Assembly: GCF_009371985.2 (NCBI RefSeq)
Contig: NZ_VIKU02000001.1
Coordinates: forward strand, 682,001-746,000
DNA: 64,000 bases
Reading direction: 5' to 3'
Source: Pelagihabitans pacificus
Lineage (GTDB): Bacteria > Bacteroidota > Bacteroidia > Flavobacteriales > Flavobacteriaceae
Shown here: piece by piece, positions 35,276 through 45,008 of the stretch
How the letters are laid out: every line of letters begins with the position of its first letter
How positions within the stretch are numbered: the first letter of the stretch is position 1
Notes under the pieces: generated by a model
Database searches by the model: none
Told to the model about the DNA's origin: nothing
The model's input: the letters and a program-made list of their open reading frames with translations, nothing else
Made by a program: the position numbers and the translations under genes

Positions 35276-37483
35276 TCAGTCTTTCCTTAATGTAAAAATT
35301 ACCTGGGTACCGGTACCATCGCTTTCAAGGTCGGTAATATAGACATCGACCCTGTCTTTGTACATATCGTTTAAAATGGCGATGCGTTTCTTGATATTCC
35401 CCATGCCTTTTGACTTTTGCTTCTTTTGGTTCTGTGTCTTCAGGGCGGCTGAACGTTTTCGACCAATACCGTTGTCCGATATCGTTATTTCGATGGTTTC
35501 TTTGTCTATTTGAACAAGGTTGATATTTAGAAATCCCTTTTCTTCCTTATACCGAAGTCCATGCCATATTGAATTTTCGATATACGGTTGCAACAACATC
35601 GGTGGAATCTCAAAGGCGTCGACATTTAGATGTTCATCGATGTGTATTGTATAGTCGAACTTTTCTGGAAAACGGGAGTGTTCCAGCTTTACATACAGTC
35701 TTAGCAGTTCAAGCTCTTTGGACAATGGAATAAAGTCTTCTTCGGAGTTTTCCAATACGGCACGCATCAATGTGGAAAACTCGCTCAAATATCTATTGGC
35801 ACTACGCTCATCGCTTTTGGCGATATAGTTGTTCACCGAATTCAAGGCATTGAAAATAAAATGGGGATTCATTTGGGAGCGCAAGGATTTTAACGCCAAT
35901 AAGTTGTTTGCCAATTTTTGCTGCTGATTGCTCCTGTAAAAAAAGAACGCAGCCAAACCGAGCAGTATCATGCCGAAAATAAGGGAATAGATGACCCATT
36001 TTTGCCTTTTATAACTTTCCTCGACCAATTGCTGTTCGGTAAGCGCCAAATCGTACTTGCTCTGCGAAAGTTCGCGCTCCTGCTCCAATCCTGAAATTCT
36101 GCTTTGTTTGGCGGCAATTTCCCTGTTGAAGCGGGCCGCTCTTGAAATTTCCTGCTCCTTTCGGATGTATAGGGTATCTACCAACGCTACATAGTCTTGA
36201 TAGGTCTTAAATGCTTTGGTATAGTCGCCTCGATACTCATAGATTTCCGATAGTTTTCTGGTAGCATCCTTTTGAACGATGAGATCGTCATCGCTATCTG
36301 CTTCCACAATGCTTTTCTTTAGATAGGGTATGGCCTCTTCGTATTTGTCCTGTGCGATGTAGGCGTTGGCGATTTTGTAGTTGATACGTTGCGCGGTAAT
36401 GGAGTCCGAATTGATGGAAACAGACTGACTTTCCACTTTGGCCTTTGGCAACCTTTTTAATTCCTCCAGACTTTTTTTCCGCATCTGGATTTCTTCGGGA
36501 TACCGGTTTTTTTGATTGTAAAAATCGGCCACTTTCTCTTTTTCCTGTATGGAGCGCTGTGGAGCTTGCTGTTCGGCCAATTGTAGCGAGTTTTTGTAAA
36601 AACCCTCAGCCTCGATACCACGATCATCGGTGGCATAGGCATCGGCTATCTTGGAATTAATATCCGCCATTTTGGGAGAAATCCTATTCTGTCGGGCAAC
36701 TGCAAGCCCTTCCTCATAATAGGCTATGGCTGTCTCGATATTTCCCTGTCCCTTAGCGGCATCGCCCAGACTCTCATACAATTCTACCTTCTGAAAGGGT
36801 ACCATGTTTCGGATTTTCATCAGGGGAAGAAGCGTTTGTTCCGCTTGCCTATAATCACCATTTAATACATACACCTGTCCCAGCAACAAGGTGGTCCTGA
36901 CCGATTTATTGACTTCCAGGGCATCCTTCAAATTTGTAATGGCCAGGTCATATTGCTGATGGTGGGTGTAGACCTCTCCTAGGACTGTCAATGACCTTGC
37001 CAATAGTTTTTTGTCGGCCCTCTTGCCTAATTGCGCAATCGATTGGGTGATAAAATCAATACTTTTTTCAATATTGTCCTTTTTGTAAAAATTGGCCGAA
37101 TCCAAATAGGTCTGATGCCTTGCCCTCCCCCGGTCCACTATCTTACTATCGACCGCTGTCAGATCGGCTTCACCATCGTAGCCCTCTACCAAGACGGTGA
37201 TGTCCTGATTATCCTTAATCGTATAACGTATTGTTCTAAATTCAGGGCTCTCTACCACCAACCGATCCCCGATGGCGGCATTTATGTTGAATTCACCTAG
37301 GCCATTGGTCAAAGTATATTCACCAGTATTGGTGGTTACCGTCACACCGGAAATAGGTACTCGGTTTTCCTTGGTCATGACCACCCCTTTGATCGGCATC
37401 CTTTCCAATGATTCCGATACTTGTGAAAAGGCAGAGGTACAACCAAAAAGTACTACTAATATGAGGTGTTTCAAATTTGACAT
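35276..37483 (-). CDS. TPR-containing sensor histidine kinase (LytS type)
   Basis: The 735-residue protein has a signal peptide, an N-terminal carboxypeptidase-regulatory-like beta sandwich (about 30-95), a long TPR array (about 130-440), a coiled coil (about 450-495), one membrane helix (about 498-518), and a LytS-type kinase core with the phosphorylated H541 in MNPHFIFNALN and an ATPase lid region (ISDNGIGRKRS). The TPR region is outside the membrane, so it probably senses a peptide or protein. It pairs with the LytTR regulator directly after it. Confidence 0.92.
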   Translation of the reverse strand: MSNLKHLILVVLFGCTSAFSQVSESLERMPIKGVVMTKENRVPISGVTVTTNTGEYTLTNGLGEFNINAAIGDRLVVESPEFRTIRYTIKDNQDITVLVEGYDGEADLTAVDSKIVDRGRARHQTYLDSANFYKKDNIEKSIDFITQSIAQLGKRADKKLLARSLTVLGEVYTHHQQYDLAITNLKDALEVNKSVRTTLLLGQVYVLNGDYRQAEQTLLPLMKIRNMVPFQKVELYESLGDAAKGQGNIETAIAYYEEGLAVARQNRISPKMADINSKIADAYATDDRGIEAEGFYKNSLQLAEQQAPQRSIQEKEKVADFYNQKNRYPEEIQMRKKSLEELKRLPKAKVESQSVSINSDSITAQRINYKIANAYIAQDKYEEAIPYLKKSIVEADSDDDLIVQKDATRKLSEIYEYRGDYTKAFKTYQDYVALVDTLYIRKEQEISRAARFNREIAAKQSRISGLEQERELSQSKYDLALTEQQLVEESYKRQKWVIYSLIFGMILLGLAAFFFYRSNQQQKLANNLLALKSLRSQMNPHFIFNALNSVNNYIAKSDERSANRYLSEFSTLMRAVLENSEEDFIPLSKELELLRLYVKLEHSRFPEKFDYTIHIDEHLNVDAFEIPPMLLQPYIENSIWHGLRYKEEKGFLNINLVQIDKETIEITISDNGIGRKRSAALKTQNQKKQKSKGMGNIKKRIAILNDMYKDRVDVYITDLESDGTGTQVIFTLRKD

Positions 37484-37857
37484 AGACTGCTATAACAACG
37501 TAAACTTAGCAGATTTATGCGGCACTAAAAAATGGTAAAATTCAAAACACATGGGCCAGTATCCCATATTTAAGCACTTCACACAACCGAGGAACCCTTT
37601 CACTCATCAAAAGGGGCAGTTTGCTCATTCCCCATTTTTTAAAAAATACTTTGGAAATACTTTTATCGATATAAATAGTATGATCAGGTGAGTTAATAAA
37701 AATAAGGATGAAAAAAATAATGGTTTTTAACCATTGCCTCTTATACCGACGATACCTGGAAGACTAAAAAAACCTCATCCTATGACCTCGGATTAATTGA
37801 GTGACCCATCCGGTCAAAAAACGATTTAAATAAAACAGAAACTAAAATCGAATTACT
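37484..37857. other. Intergenic stretch with a 17-bp palindrome
   Basis: Between two divergent genes. AATGGTT-TTT-AACCATT at 37719-37735 is a perfect inverted repeat that could be an operator or a small hairpin. No TAnnTTTG element or other gene was found; the rest shows nothing recognisable. Confidence 0.5.
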
Positions 37858-39033
37858 ATGAAAACCCATTGTCAGATACTTGCAGCTGGTCTTTTGACCC
37901 TCGCTATGACAACCGCTTATGGTTGTGAATCAAAGACCAAACATAACGGACCCACTTTGGTTGCGGAAGCCATCGGAAGCGAGGATAAAAATGCCAATAA
38001 TACGGTAAAAATCGCCTTGTTGTTGGACACCAGTAACAGCATGGACGGACTCATCAACCAAGCCAAGGCCCAATTATGGGATATTGTCAACGAATTCACG
38101 CATGCCAAATGCGGCAACGAAACGAGACCCAAACTAGAAATCGCCCTCTATCAATATGGCAACGATGACCTTTCTGCCCGCGAGGGATACATTCAACAGG
38201 TACTGGGCTTTAGCAGCGACTTGGATGAGATTTCTGAAAAGCTGTTCTCACTTACTACCAATGGTGGTGAAGAATACTGCGGTGAAGTAATACAGACTTC
38301 TTTAAAACAGTTGGATTGGGGTAAAAATCCCGATAATCTCAAGATGATCTTCATCGCTGGTAATGAACCCTTTGACCAAGGGAAACTAGACTTTCGCGAT
38401 GCCACGAGCAACGCAATGGAAAAAGATGTGGTGGTGAATACCATCTTTTGCGGAAACTACGAACAGGGTATCAAAACGCATTGGAAAGAGGGTGCCCGTT
38501 CGACCGGGGGAGAGTACATGGCCATTGACCACAACCGCCAGGTGGTACATGTCGATACGCCTTATGATGAGGTCATCATAAAATTAAATTCGAAATTGAA
38601 CAAAACCTACATTTCCTATGGCACCTTGGGAAGGTCAAAGATGGAAATGCAGGTGACCCAGGATGCCAACGCAATGGCAATGGAAGAGGCGGTAGCCGTG
38701 AAACGGGCCGTGAGCAAAAGTTCCAATCTATACAAAAACTCCAAATGGGATTTGGTCGATGCTTCCGAGGATGCGGAATTCGATGTCGCACAAATCGAAA
38801 AAGAGCAGTTACCTACGGAAATTAGAAACAAATCGACCGAAGAGATCAAAAGCTTTATCGAGAAGAAGAAACGTGAACGGGCTGCAATTCAAAAAGAGAT
38901 AAAAGAACTGAACGCCCAACGGGAAGCCTATATCGCAAAAAATCAAAAAGAGGGTTCCAAAGGGGAACTGGAAAATGCGATGATCCAGGCGATTAGAAAA
39001 CAGGCAGGACGTAAGAATTACCAGTGGGACTAA
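37858..39033 (+). CDS. VWA domain lipoprotein
   Basis: The 391-residue protein has a signal peptide with a likely lipidated C23, then a von Willebrand factor A domain (about 50-240) with the metal-binding motif D57-T-S-N-S61. The C-terminal part (about 330-391) is a charged coiled coil (EKKKRERAAIQKEIKEL). Its function is unknown; VWA domains usually bind a protein partner through a metal ion. It is monocistronic and followed by a terminator. Confidence 0.85.
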   Translation: MKTHCQILAAGLLTLAMTTAYGCESKTKHNGPTLVAEAIGSEDKNANNTVKIALLLDTSNSMDGLINQAKAQLWDIVNEFTHAKCGNETRPKLEIALYQYGNDDLSAREGYIQQVLGFSSDLDEISEKLFSLTTNGGEEYCGEVIQTSLKQLDWGKNPDNLKMIFIAGNEPFDQGKLDFRDATSNAMEKDVVVNTIFCGNYEQGIKTHWKEGARSTGGEYMAIDHNRQVVHVDTPYDEVIIKLNSKLNKTYISYGTLGRSKMEMQVTQDANAMAMEEAVAVKRAVSKSSNLYKNSKWDLVDASEDAEFDVAQIEKEQLPTEIRNKSTEEIKSFIEKKKRERAAIQKEIKELNAQREAYIAKNQKEGSKGELENAMIQAIRKQAGRKNYQWD

Positions 39034-39435
39034 AATTTCCCGACCATCCTAACGATACACATCTTCCTTAGGAGGGGTAGCGAATATGAATAGTAGGTTG
39101 GTGTTGGTAAGCGGGTTCATACCTTTTTGGGTTGGGCCCGCTTTTTTTGTACTGATCCGGACAGATCCATTCTATCCCATCGGGATTTGTGTTAACCCCA
39201 CCTTCGGTTCTATAAGAAGCAAAAGGGTTTGTCCTAAAAAACAGGTTCGCTTTCAATCTATGGGGAAGATTGCGAAGGAACTTTCAGAATAGGGATGTAA
39301 AAATTTTTTACGTGTAGGTTTTTGCTCTAGGTTCTTCAACTTTCCCCTGTCGAACAACGAATCTACAAAAGAAGGGATTCCAAATAAATACCTATTTGAT
39401 TCAGAATAGTTGCGGATTTCCAGTTTGGTGGATAC
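39034..39435. other. Intergenic stretch with one terminator
   Basis: Between the convergent VWA and sprF-like genes. A hairpin at 39109-39143 is the only clear element. Frames of about 62-68 codons on both strands have no recognisable homology or start signal and I leave them out. Confidence 0.5.
39109..39148 (+). terminator. Rho-independent terminator after the VWA gene
   Basis: AAGCGGG / CCCGCTT enclose a 21-nt loop and are followed by a run of seven T. Confidence 0.7.
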
Positions 39436-40458
39436 CTACTGGGCTGCAGGGCAATAACAATCATACTTTCTCTCAGGCTGTCCAAAATCGTACCCTAAGG
39501 TAATTTGGTGAAAACCCCCATTATCCAAACGTATAGTCCCGGATTGGTATGAATAATTATAGGATACCATAAAATTCTTGATGTTTGCGCCAATAATCGG
39601 GGTAAACAATTGTAGTCGCTGCTCGCCAAAATTGTCACCATCGACAAACTGGGCACCGTCAAAACTCCTTCGGTAAGAGAGGCCGCCCCAAATTCTTCCG
39701 AAATCGACGTCTTTGTAAACTTTTGCGTTGATATCGATGGTTTTTTCTTCTGTAAAATCGGTCAACTGGAATAGCACAGAAGGCTCTAACTGCACCGCAT
39801 TCCTACCAAATACATATCCCACTGAAAAGAGATACCGCCTTAGATTATCGATTACGGGCACATTGTTGGGATCCAGTCTTCCCACACGGTATAGGCTTCT
39901 TTCGGTACTCAAAAGGTTCAATGCGGCGAAATGAGCGTAGAATTCCATCAAATTATAGGACATGCCAATATCAACATTGTAATAGGCTTCACTGAGTTTG
40001 GAACCAGAAATCGCGGGATCTACGACTCCACCGGGAGAAAGAAACTCGCTTTCATCCAAGCTACTTTGAAGGTAGGTGGGACTCAAACCAAAGGAGAGCT
40101 GATTAAGCGCCCTTACGTCGCCGGCCAACTTTAAATGGTAGGCATACGTAAGCTTGACCCCCGTTTGGGCGTGGTATCCGTTTGCGTCGTTAAAGATAAT
40201 GGCCCCTATTCCGCTATTACTTTCGCCCAGTCTGAAATGGGCATTTAAAGTCTGAAGGTTGGGCGCGTCCTGCACATCGAACCATTGCTGACGTACCGTG
40301 GCCCTAATTTTACCACCTTGACCTATTCCCGCCATCGACGGATATACTAAGTAGTAGTTATCGGCCAAATAGTCGAAATAAACGGGAATACCTTCCTGCG
40401 CAAATGACTGATAACCAAAGGTAAAAACCGAAAGCAATACAAGTAAACGTAGTTTCAT
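39436..40458 (-). CDS. Second PorP/SprF family type IX secretion membrane protein
   Basis: The 340-residue outer-membrane protein has a signal peptide and the PorP/SprF pattern (VYFDYLADNYYLVYPSMAGI, then RATVRQQWFDVQDAPNLQTL split across residues 35-75). It differs from the copy at 28074 in having no adhesin next to it; it is divergent from nifU. Its C-terminus ends in a short cysteine-containing tail (CYCPAAQ). Confidence 0.85.
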   Translation of the reverse strand: MKLRLLVLLSVFTFGYQSFAQEGIPVYFDYLADNYYLVYPSMAGIGQGGKIRATVRQQWFDVQDAPNLQTLNAHFRLGESNSGIGAIIFNDANGYHAQTGVKLTYAYHLKLAGDVRALNQLSFGLSPTYLQSSLDESEFLSPGGVVDPAISGSKLSEAYYNVDIGMSYNLMEFYAHFAALNLLSTERSLYRVGRLDPNNVPVIDNLRRYLFSVGYVFGRNAVQLEPSVLFQLTDFTEEKTIDINAKVYKDVDFGRIWGGLSYRRSFDGAQFVDGDNFGEQRLQLFTPIIGANIKNFMVSYNYSYQSGTIRLDNGGFHQITLGYDFGQPERKYDCYCPAAQ

Positions 40459-40549
40459 TATGGGATTTTGGGAATAATAGTCGACTAATTTAAACTATAA
40501 CGGCCTAAATACAACATTATTATATGTGGGCCACCTTGGAAAATGATTG

Positions 40550-40557
40550 TATTTTTG
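40550..40557 (+). promoter_or_regulatory. Bacteroidetes -7 promoter element for nifU (TATTTTTG)
   Basis: An exact TAnnTTTG, 16 bp before the ATG; the longer frame's start at 40547 would fall on this element. Confidence 0.65.
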
Positions 40558-40573
40558 CACAAAAGACAAGACT

Positions 40574-41476
40574 ATGAAGGAGTATAACATCACCGTTCGT
40601 GAAACCAGCAACCCTGCAATTCTAAAATTCGAGACGAATCATTTTCTTACGAAACACAAAAACTACGAATTCAAGAACATCGATGAGGCTAAAAATTCAC
40701 CATTGGCGCAGCAGTTGTTTTACCTTCCATTTATCAAGACCGTATACATATCAGGTAATTTTATTGCCTTGGAACGGTATGAAATTGTCACTTGGAACGA
40801 TGTTAAAGACGAAGTGGCCCAACAAATGGTCGAATACCTCAACGCAGGGGAACCCGTAGTCATAGAAGAGGAGACTACGAAAAAGGTTGCAGTAACCGTC
40901 TACGCAGAAGTAACACCCAACCCTGCGGTAATGAAATTCGTTGCGAGCAGACGTATTGTGCCCGCTGCGCTGGAGTATAAAAACATAGATGAGGCGAAGG
41001 ACTCTGCCTTGGCCAAGGAACTTTTCCATTTCCCTTTTGTCAAAGAGGTATTTTTCGATGAAAACTACGTTTCGGTCACTAAATTCGAGGTCGCCGATTG
41101 GGATGAGGTCACCATGCAACTCAGGGAACATATACGTGATTTTTTGGCAGATGGTAAAGAATTCGCTTCTACAGAAAGTATCGTGCAAAAAACGAAGGAA
41201 ACAGGCAATCACCTATCCCAACAAGAGGAGCTGGATGTTACTTCAAGACAAATCATCGACATTCTGGAAGAGTATGTGAAACCGGCCGTAGCAAGTGATG
41301 GAGGTAATATTTTATTCAAATCCTATGAGCAAGAAAGTAAAACGGTCAATGTTATCCTCCAAGGGGCCTGCAGTGGCTGTCCGTCTTCCACCTTTACCCT
41401 GAAAAACGGCATCGAAACCATGCTCAAGAATATGATGGGCGATAAAGTAAATGAAGTGGTCGCCTTGAATGGCTAA
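40574..41476 (+). CDS. NifU family Fe-S scaffold with duplicated Nfu N-terminal domain
   Basis: The 300-residue protein has two tandem Nfu N-terminal domains (about 1-95 and 105-200; compare KNIDEAKNSPLAQQLF with KNIDEAKDSALAKELF) and a C-terminal NifU-like domain with C266-x-x-C269 (GACSGCPSS), which holds or transfers a [4Fe-4S] cluster. The start is ATG 40574, after the -7 element. Confidence 0.94.
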   Translation: MKEYNITVRETSNPAILKFETNHFLTKHKNYEFKNIDEAKNSPLAQQLFYLPFIKTVYISGNFIALERYEIVTWNDVKDEVAQQMVEYLNAGEPVVIEEETTKKVAVTVYAEVTPNPAVMKFVASRRIVPAALEYKNIDEAKDSALAKELFHFPFVKEVFFDENYVSVTKFEVADWDEVTMQLREHIRDFLADGKEFASTESIVQKTKETGNHLSQQEELDVTSRQIIDILEEYVKPAVASDGGNILFKSYEQESKTVNVILQGACSGCPSSTFTLKNGIETMLKNMMGDKVNEVVALNG

Positions 41477-41544
41477 TTTCACCGACCTGTTTTCGTCTTT
41501 CAAAGATTTATTAGTACCTTATAGCAAATCTAAAAACACTAATT

Positions 41545-41745
41545 ATGGCAGTATTAAAAGTAATTGAAGTATTGGCAAATTCCGATGAAAGTTGGGAAGA
41601 TGCTACTAAGAAAGCAGTTTCCCATGCTTCAAAATCGGTTAAGAACATTCGTTCGGTATATGTGAATGAACAGAGTGCCACGGTTGATGATGGCGAAGTG
41701 AAAGAATTTAGGGTAAATGTGAAGATTACCTTTGAAGTAAAATAA
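41545..41745 (+). CDS. Dodecin family protein
   Basis: The 66-residue protein matches dodecin, a small beta-alpha-beta-beta protein that forms dodecamers storing flavin. The typical start MAVLKVIEVLANSDESWEDA and the helix ATKKAVSHASKSVKNIRS are present. It has its own strong terminator downstream. Confidence 0.93.
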   Translation: MAVLKVIEVLANSDESWEDATKKAVSHASKSVKNIRSVYVNEQSATVDDGEVKEFRVNVKITFEVK

Positions 41746-41767
41746 CGTTTTCCCGACCTACGTCATG

Positions 41768-41799
41768 AAGCATCGCCAGTTGGCAGATGCTTTTTTTTT
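41768..41799 (+). terminator. Rho-independent terminator after dodecin
   Basis: AAGCATC / GATGCTT with an inner GCC/GGC pair is followed by nine T in a row. Confidence 0.9.
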
Positions 41800-41895
41800 G
41801 CCCGATTTTTCCTTTAACTTGACCTTAATAATCCAAAAGTTTGGTTCATTCGGAGGAATACGGCATCCACTTCCACTGCCTAAATACGTAACAGC

Positions 41896-43944
41896 ATGTC
41901 CAAAGAGTTCACCAATGCCCTAATCCATGAGACTAGCCCTTATTTATTGCAACATGCCCATAATCCGGTAAACTGGAAGGCCTGGCATCCCGAAGTCCTG
42001 GAAAGGGCAAAAGAAGAAAATAAATTGTTACTAATAAGCATCGGCTATGCGGCATGTCATTGGTGCCATGTGATGGAAAAGGAGTGCTTTGAGGATATCG
42101 AGGTAGCCGAGGTAATGAACGCCCATTTTGTGAATATCAAAATTGATAGGGAAGAGCGGCCGGATATCGATCATATTTATATGGATGCCCTTCAAATAAT
42201 GACGGGTAGTGGTGGATGGCCCCTAAATATTGTTGCACTACCGGACGGAAGACCCTTTTGGGGTGCGACCTATCTCAAGAAAGAGCGTTGGATCGATATG
42301 CTGTCCCAATTGAACGCATTGTATCAAAATCAGCCAGAAAAAGTACTGAAATATGCCCAAGATATGGCAGAGGGAATACGGGCCATCAATTTGGTTGAAA
42401 ATAAGGGCAGTGATGCGCTTTTTGGCATGAAATCCTTGAAGGAGGCGGTCGAGGATTGGTCGCAATACTTCGATACGTTTCTTGGAGGCCATAAGCGCGC
42501 CCCAAAGTTTATGATGCCCGTCAATCTGAATTTTCTTTTGCACTATAGTACTGTCGTAAACGACACCAAACTAAGGGATTATGTGTATACCACGCTGACA
42601 CGAATGGCCTGGGGGGGTATTTTCGACCACGTAGGCGGTGGGTTTTCGCGGTATTCGGTCGATACCAAATGGCATGTACCCCATTTTGAAAAGATGCTCT
42701 ATGACAATGGTCAATTGGTGAGTCTATATGCCCAAGCCTATTCCGAATCCAAAAATGTGCTATACAAACAAGTAGTAGAACAGACCATTGACTTTATAAA
42801 GACCGAATTGATGGGTACCAACCATGGTTTCTATTCCTCCCTGGATGCCGATAGTCTTAATGAAAAAGGACAACTGGAAGAAGGAGCCTATTATGTTTGG
42901 AAAGAAAAAGAGTTGAAAGACCTCCTGGGTAGCCATTACGACCTATTTAAAGACTACTACAATATTAACCCATACGGCCTGTGGGAGCGTGATAAGTACG
43001 TCTTGATCCGCAATGCCGATGGCACGGACGTGGCACAGAAGCACAAAATCAGTACCAATACGCTAGAGCGCATTATTCAGGATTGTCTCGCCATTCTGAG
43101 GAAAGAACGCGATAAGAGAAACCGCCCCAGGCTCGATGATAAAATAATAGCTTCTTGGAATGGTCTAATGCTTAAGGGAGTGATCGATGCCTATCGATAT
43201 GTCGAAGAACCTGAATATCTGGAACTTGCTTTGAAAAATGCCCACTTTATCGAAAAAAACCTTGCTAAGGAGGATGGCGGGCTCTTTCATGGTCATAAGA
43301 ACGGGAAGAGTGCTATTAACGGATATCTGGAAGATTATGCAACCATCATCGATGCCTACATTGGTTTGTACGAGGTGAGTTTTGACGAGCATTGGCTTTT
43401 GAGGGCAAAGCAGTACACCGATTATTGCGAGCGAAATTTTAAGGACGTTAAGAGTGGCCTTTTCTTTTTTACCAACAAGCAAGACGATTTTGTAATACGA
43501 AGAACCCTTGAAATAACCGACAATGTGGTTCCGGCATCGAACTCGATGATGGCCAAAAATCTTTTTAAGCTATCCCGTTTTTTTCCGAATGAAGGTTTTG
43601 GAGACTCCACAGTACAAATGCTTCGGAACGTACAGGACAATTTTACCAAGAACGCCCAGGGCCATGCCAATTGGTTGCAACTAGTGCTGTATATGAACCA
43701 ACCCTTTTATGAGGTTGCCCTAGTAGGGGATTTCTATCAGGAAAAAGCGAATGAAATAAGGAGAAATTACCTTCCGTACACTTTATTCGCAGGTACCGGG
43801 AGCGGTAGTGAGCTAGCGCTATTAAAAAACCGCCAGGTTGAGGGAATCACCCAATTCTATATCTGCCAACATGGTAGCTGTCAACTACCCTTGACACAAA
43901 CCGATGAAGTATTGACCCAATTAAGAGTTCAACGGGAGCCTTAG
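41896..43944 (+). CDS. YyaL-type thioredoxin domain protein (DUF255)
   Basis: The 682-residue protein has an N-terminal thioredoxin-like DUF255 domain with C54-H-W-C57 (GYAACHWCHVM) and a C-terminal (alpha/alpha)6 barrel-like region, as in the YyaL/SPATA20 family. Members are conserved from bacteria to man; the substrate is unknown. No signal peptide is seen, so it is cytoplasmic. Confidence 0.93.
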   Translation: MSKEFTNALIHETSPYLLQHAHNPVNWKAWHPEVLERAKEENKLLLISIGYAACHWCHVMEKECFEDIEVAEVMNAHFVNIKIDREERPDIDHIYMDALQIMTGSGGWPLNIVALPDGRPFWGATYLKKERWIDMLSQLNALYQNQPEKVLKYAQDMAEGIRAINLVENKGSDALFGMKSLKEAVEDWSQYFDTFLGGHKRAPKFMMPVNLNFLLHYSTVVNDTKLRDYVYTTLTRMAWGGIFDHVGGGFSRYSVDTKWHVPHFEKMLYDNGQLVSLYAQAYSESKNVLYKQVVEQTIDFIKTELMGTNHGFYSSLDADSLNEKGQLEEGAYYVWKEKELKDLLGSHYDLFKDYYNINPYGLWERDKYVLIRNADGTDVAQKHKISTNTLERIIQDCLAILRKERDKRNRPRLDDKIIASWNGLMLKGVIDAYRYVEEPEYLELALKNAHFIEKNLAKEDGGLFHGHKNGKSAINGYLEDYATIIDAYIGLYEVSFDEHWLLRAKQYTDYCERNFKDVKSGLFFFTNKQDDFVIRRTLEITDNVVPASNSMMAKNLFKLSRFFPNEGFGDSTVQMLRNVQDNFTKNAQGHANWLQLVLYMNQPFYEVALVGDFYQEKANEIRRNYLPYTLFAGTGSGSELALLKNRQVEGITQFYICQHGSCQLPLTQTDEVLTQLRVQREP

Positions 43945-44003
43945 CCATTATTTCATTTCTTTTTATGAAATTTGCAAAGCGATAACTTAATCTAGTCATC
44001 ACT

Positions 44004-44834
44004 ATGAAAGATTTGACCGAGTATCAAAAATATGTTGACAAGGCCATTGCCTATTTTTGGGAGTTTCTGCCAAACATTGTAACTGCCATCCTCATATTGG
44101 TAGTGGGGATGTGGGTGGTACGGTTCATCAATCGGTTGGTGCGGCGATTTTTCAACAAAAAAGACTACGACCCTACCCTTGAAACGTTTTTACAGAGCTT
44201 TATCAGCATCGCCCTTAAAGTGGTACTGTTTGTGTTGGTGGTGACCCAACTAGGGGTTAAATCGTCTTCCCTAGTGGCGATGGTCGGTGCGGCCGGTCTT
44301 GCCATTGGCCTGGCATTGCAGGGGTCGTTGGCCAATTTCGCCGGGGGAGTTCTTATACTCGTGTTCAAGCCTTTTAAAGTGGGCGATTGGATTTCTGCCC
44401 AAGGGGTCGATGGTACCGTAAAGGAAATTACCATATTTACCACTAAATTGAACACTTTTGGCAACCAGGTGGCAATCATACCCAACGGACAATTGAGCAA
44501 TAACAATATCGTGAACTATAATGCCGAGCCGATTAGAAGGGATAAAATCGATGTGGGCATCGGCTATGGCTCGAATATTAAAAAGGCCAAGGATATTTTA
44601 TTGGAGATTTGTGCGGAACACGAAGGAATTCTAAAGGAACCGGTACCTGAGGTCTATGTGGGGGCATTGGGAGATAGCTCTGTAAACCTAACTTTACGTT
44701 TTTGGGCCAAGAACGAAGATTTTTGGGTGGCTCATTTTCATGTCATAGAGTCCTTGAAATACCGATTCGATGAAGCAGGAATCGAAATTCCGTTCCCGCA
44801 GAGGGTGGTGCATCAGCCCAAAGGAACCGCTTAG
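44004..44834 (+). CDS. Small-conductance mechanosensitive channel (MscS family)
   Basis: The 276-residue protein has three membrane helices (about 20-42, 68-90, 96-128) with the glycine/alanine-rich pore helix GAAGLAIGLALQGSLANFAGG, then the beta domain (FKVGDWISAQGVDGTV) and the alpha/beta C-terminal domain. It opens on membrane tension to relieve osmotic shock. Its length is standard. Confidence 0.95.
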   Translation: MKDLTEYQKYVDKAIAYFWEFLPNIVTAILILVVGMWVVRFINRLVRRFFNKKDYDPTLETFLQSFISIALKVVLFVLVVTQLGVKSSSLVAMVGAAGLAIGLALQGSLANFAGGVLILVFKPFKVGDWISAQGVDGTVKEITIFTTKLNTFGNQVAIIPNGQLSNNNIVNYNAEPIRRDKIDVGIGYGSNIKKAKDILLEICAEHEGILKEPVPEVYVGALGDSSVNLTLRFWAKNEDFWVAHFHVIESLKYRFDEAGIEIPFPQRVVHQPKGTA

Positions 44835-44997
44835 CCACCTATGGTTGGAAGCATGGCTTTCAACTGGCCAAAGACTTTTAGTTTTCCATTCATACGTCCA
44901 TGATGCTCAAGTACAGGAAAGCAACTTGACATGGAAATTCGATATTAGGAAAATCCTAACAAAACCATTGCAGAATATTTCGTATCTTCTCACTTAA

Positions 44998-45005
44998 TAT
45001 ATTTG
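44998..45005 (+). promoter_or_regulatory. Bacteroidetes -7 element only 4 bp before a start codon (TATATTTG)
   Basis: An exact TAnnTTTG ends at 45005 and the ATG is at 45009. Transcription should begin close to the ATG, so the mRNA is leaderless or nearly so. Confidence 0.6.
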
Positions 45006-45008
45006 CAC

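Noticed and set aside
37596-37604. CCCTTTCAC, resembling the second box of the redox operons
   Set aside because: There is no second TTCCC box 20 bp upstream and no TATTTG at the right distance.
39068-39292. Short frames on both strands after the VWA gene
   Set aside because: They overlap a terminator hairpin, lack start signals and match nothing I know.
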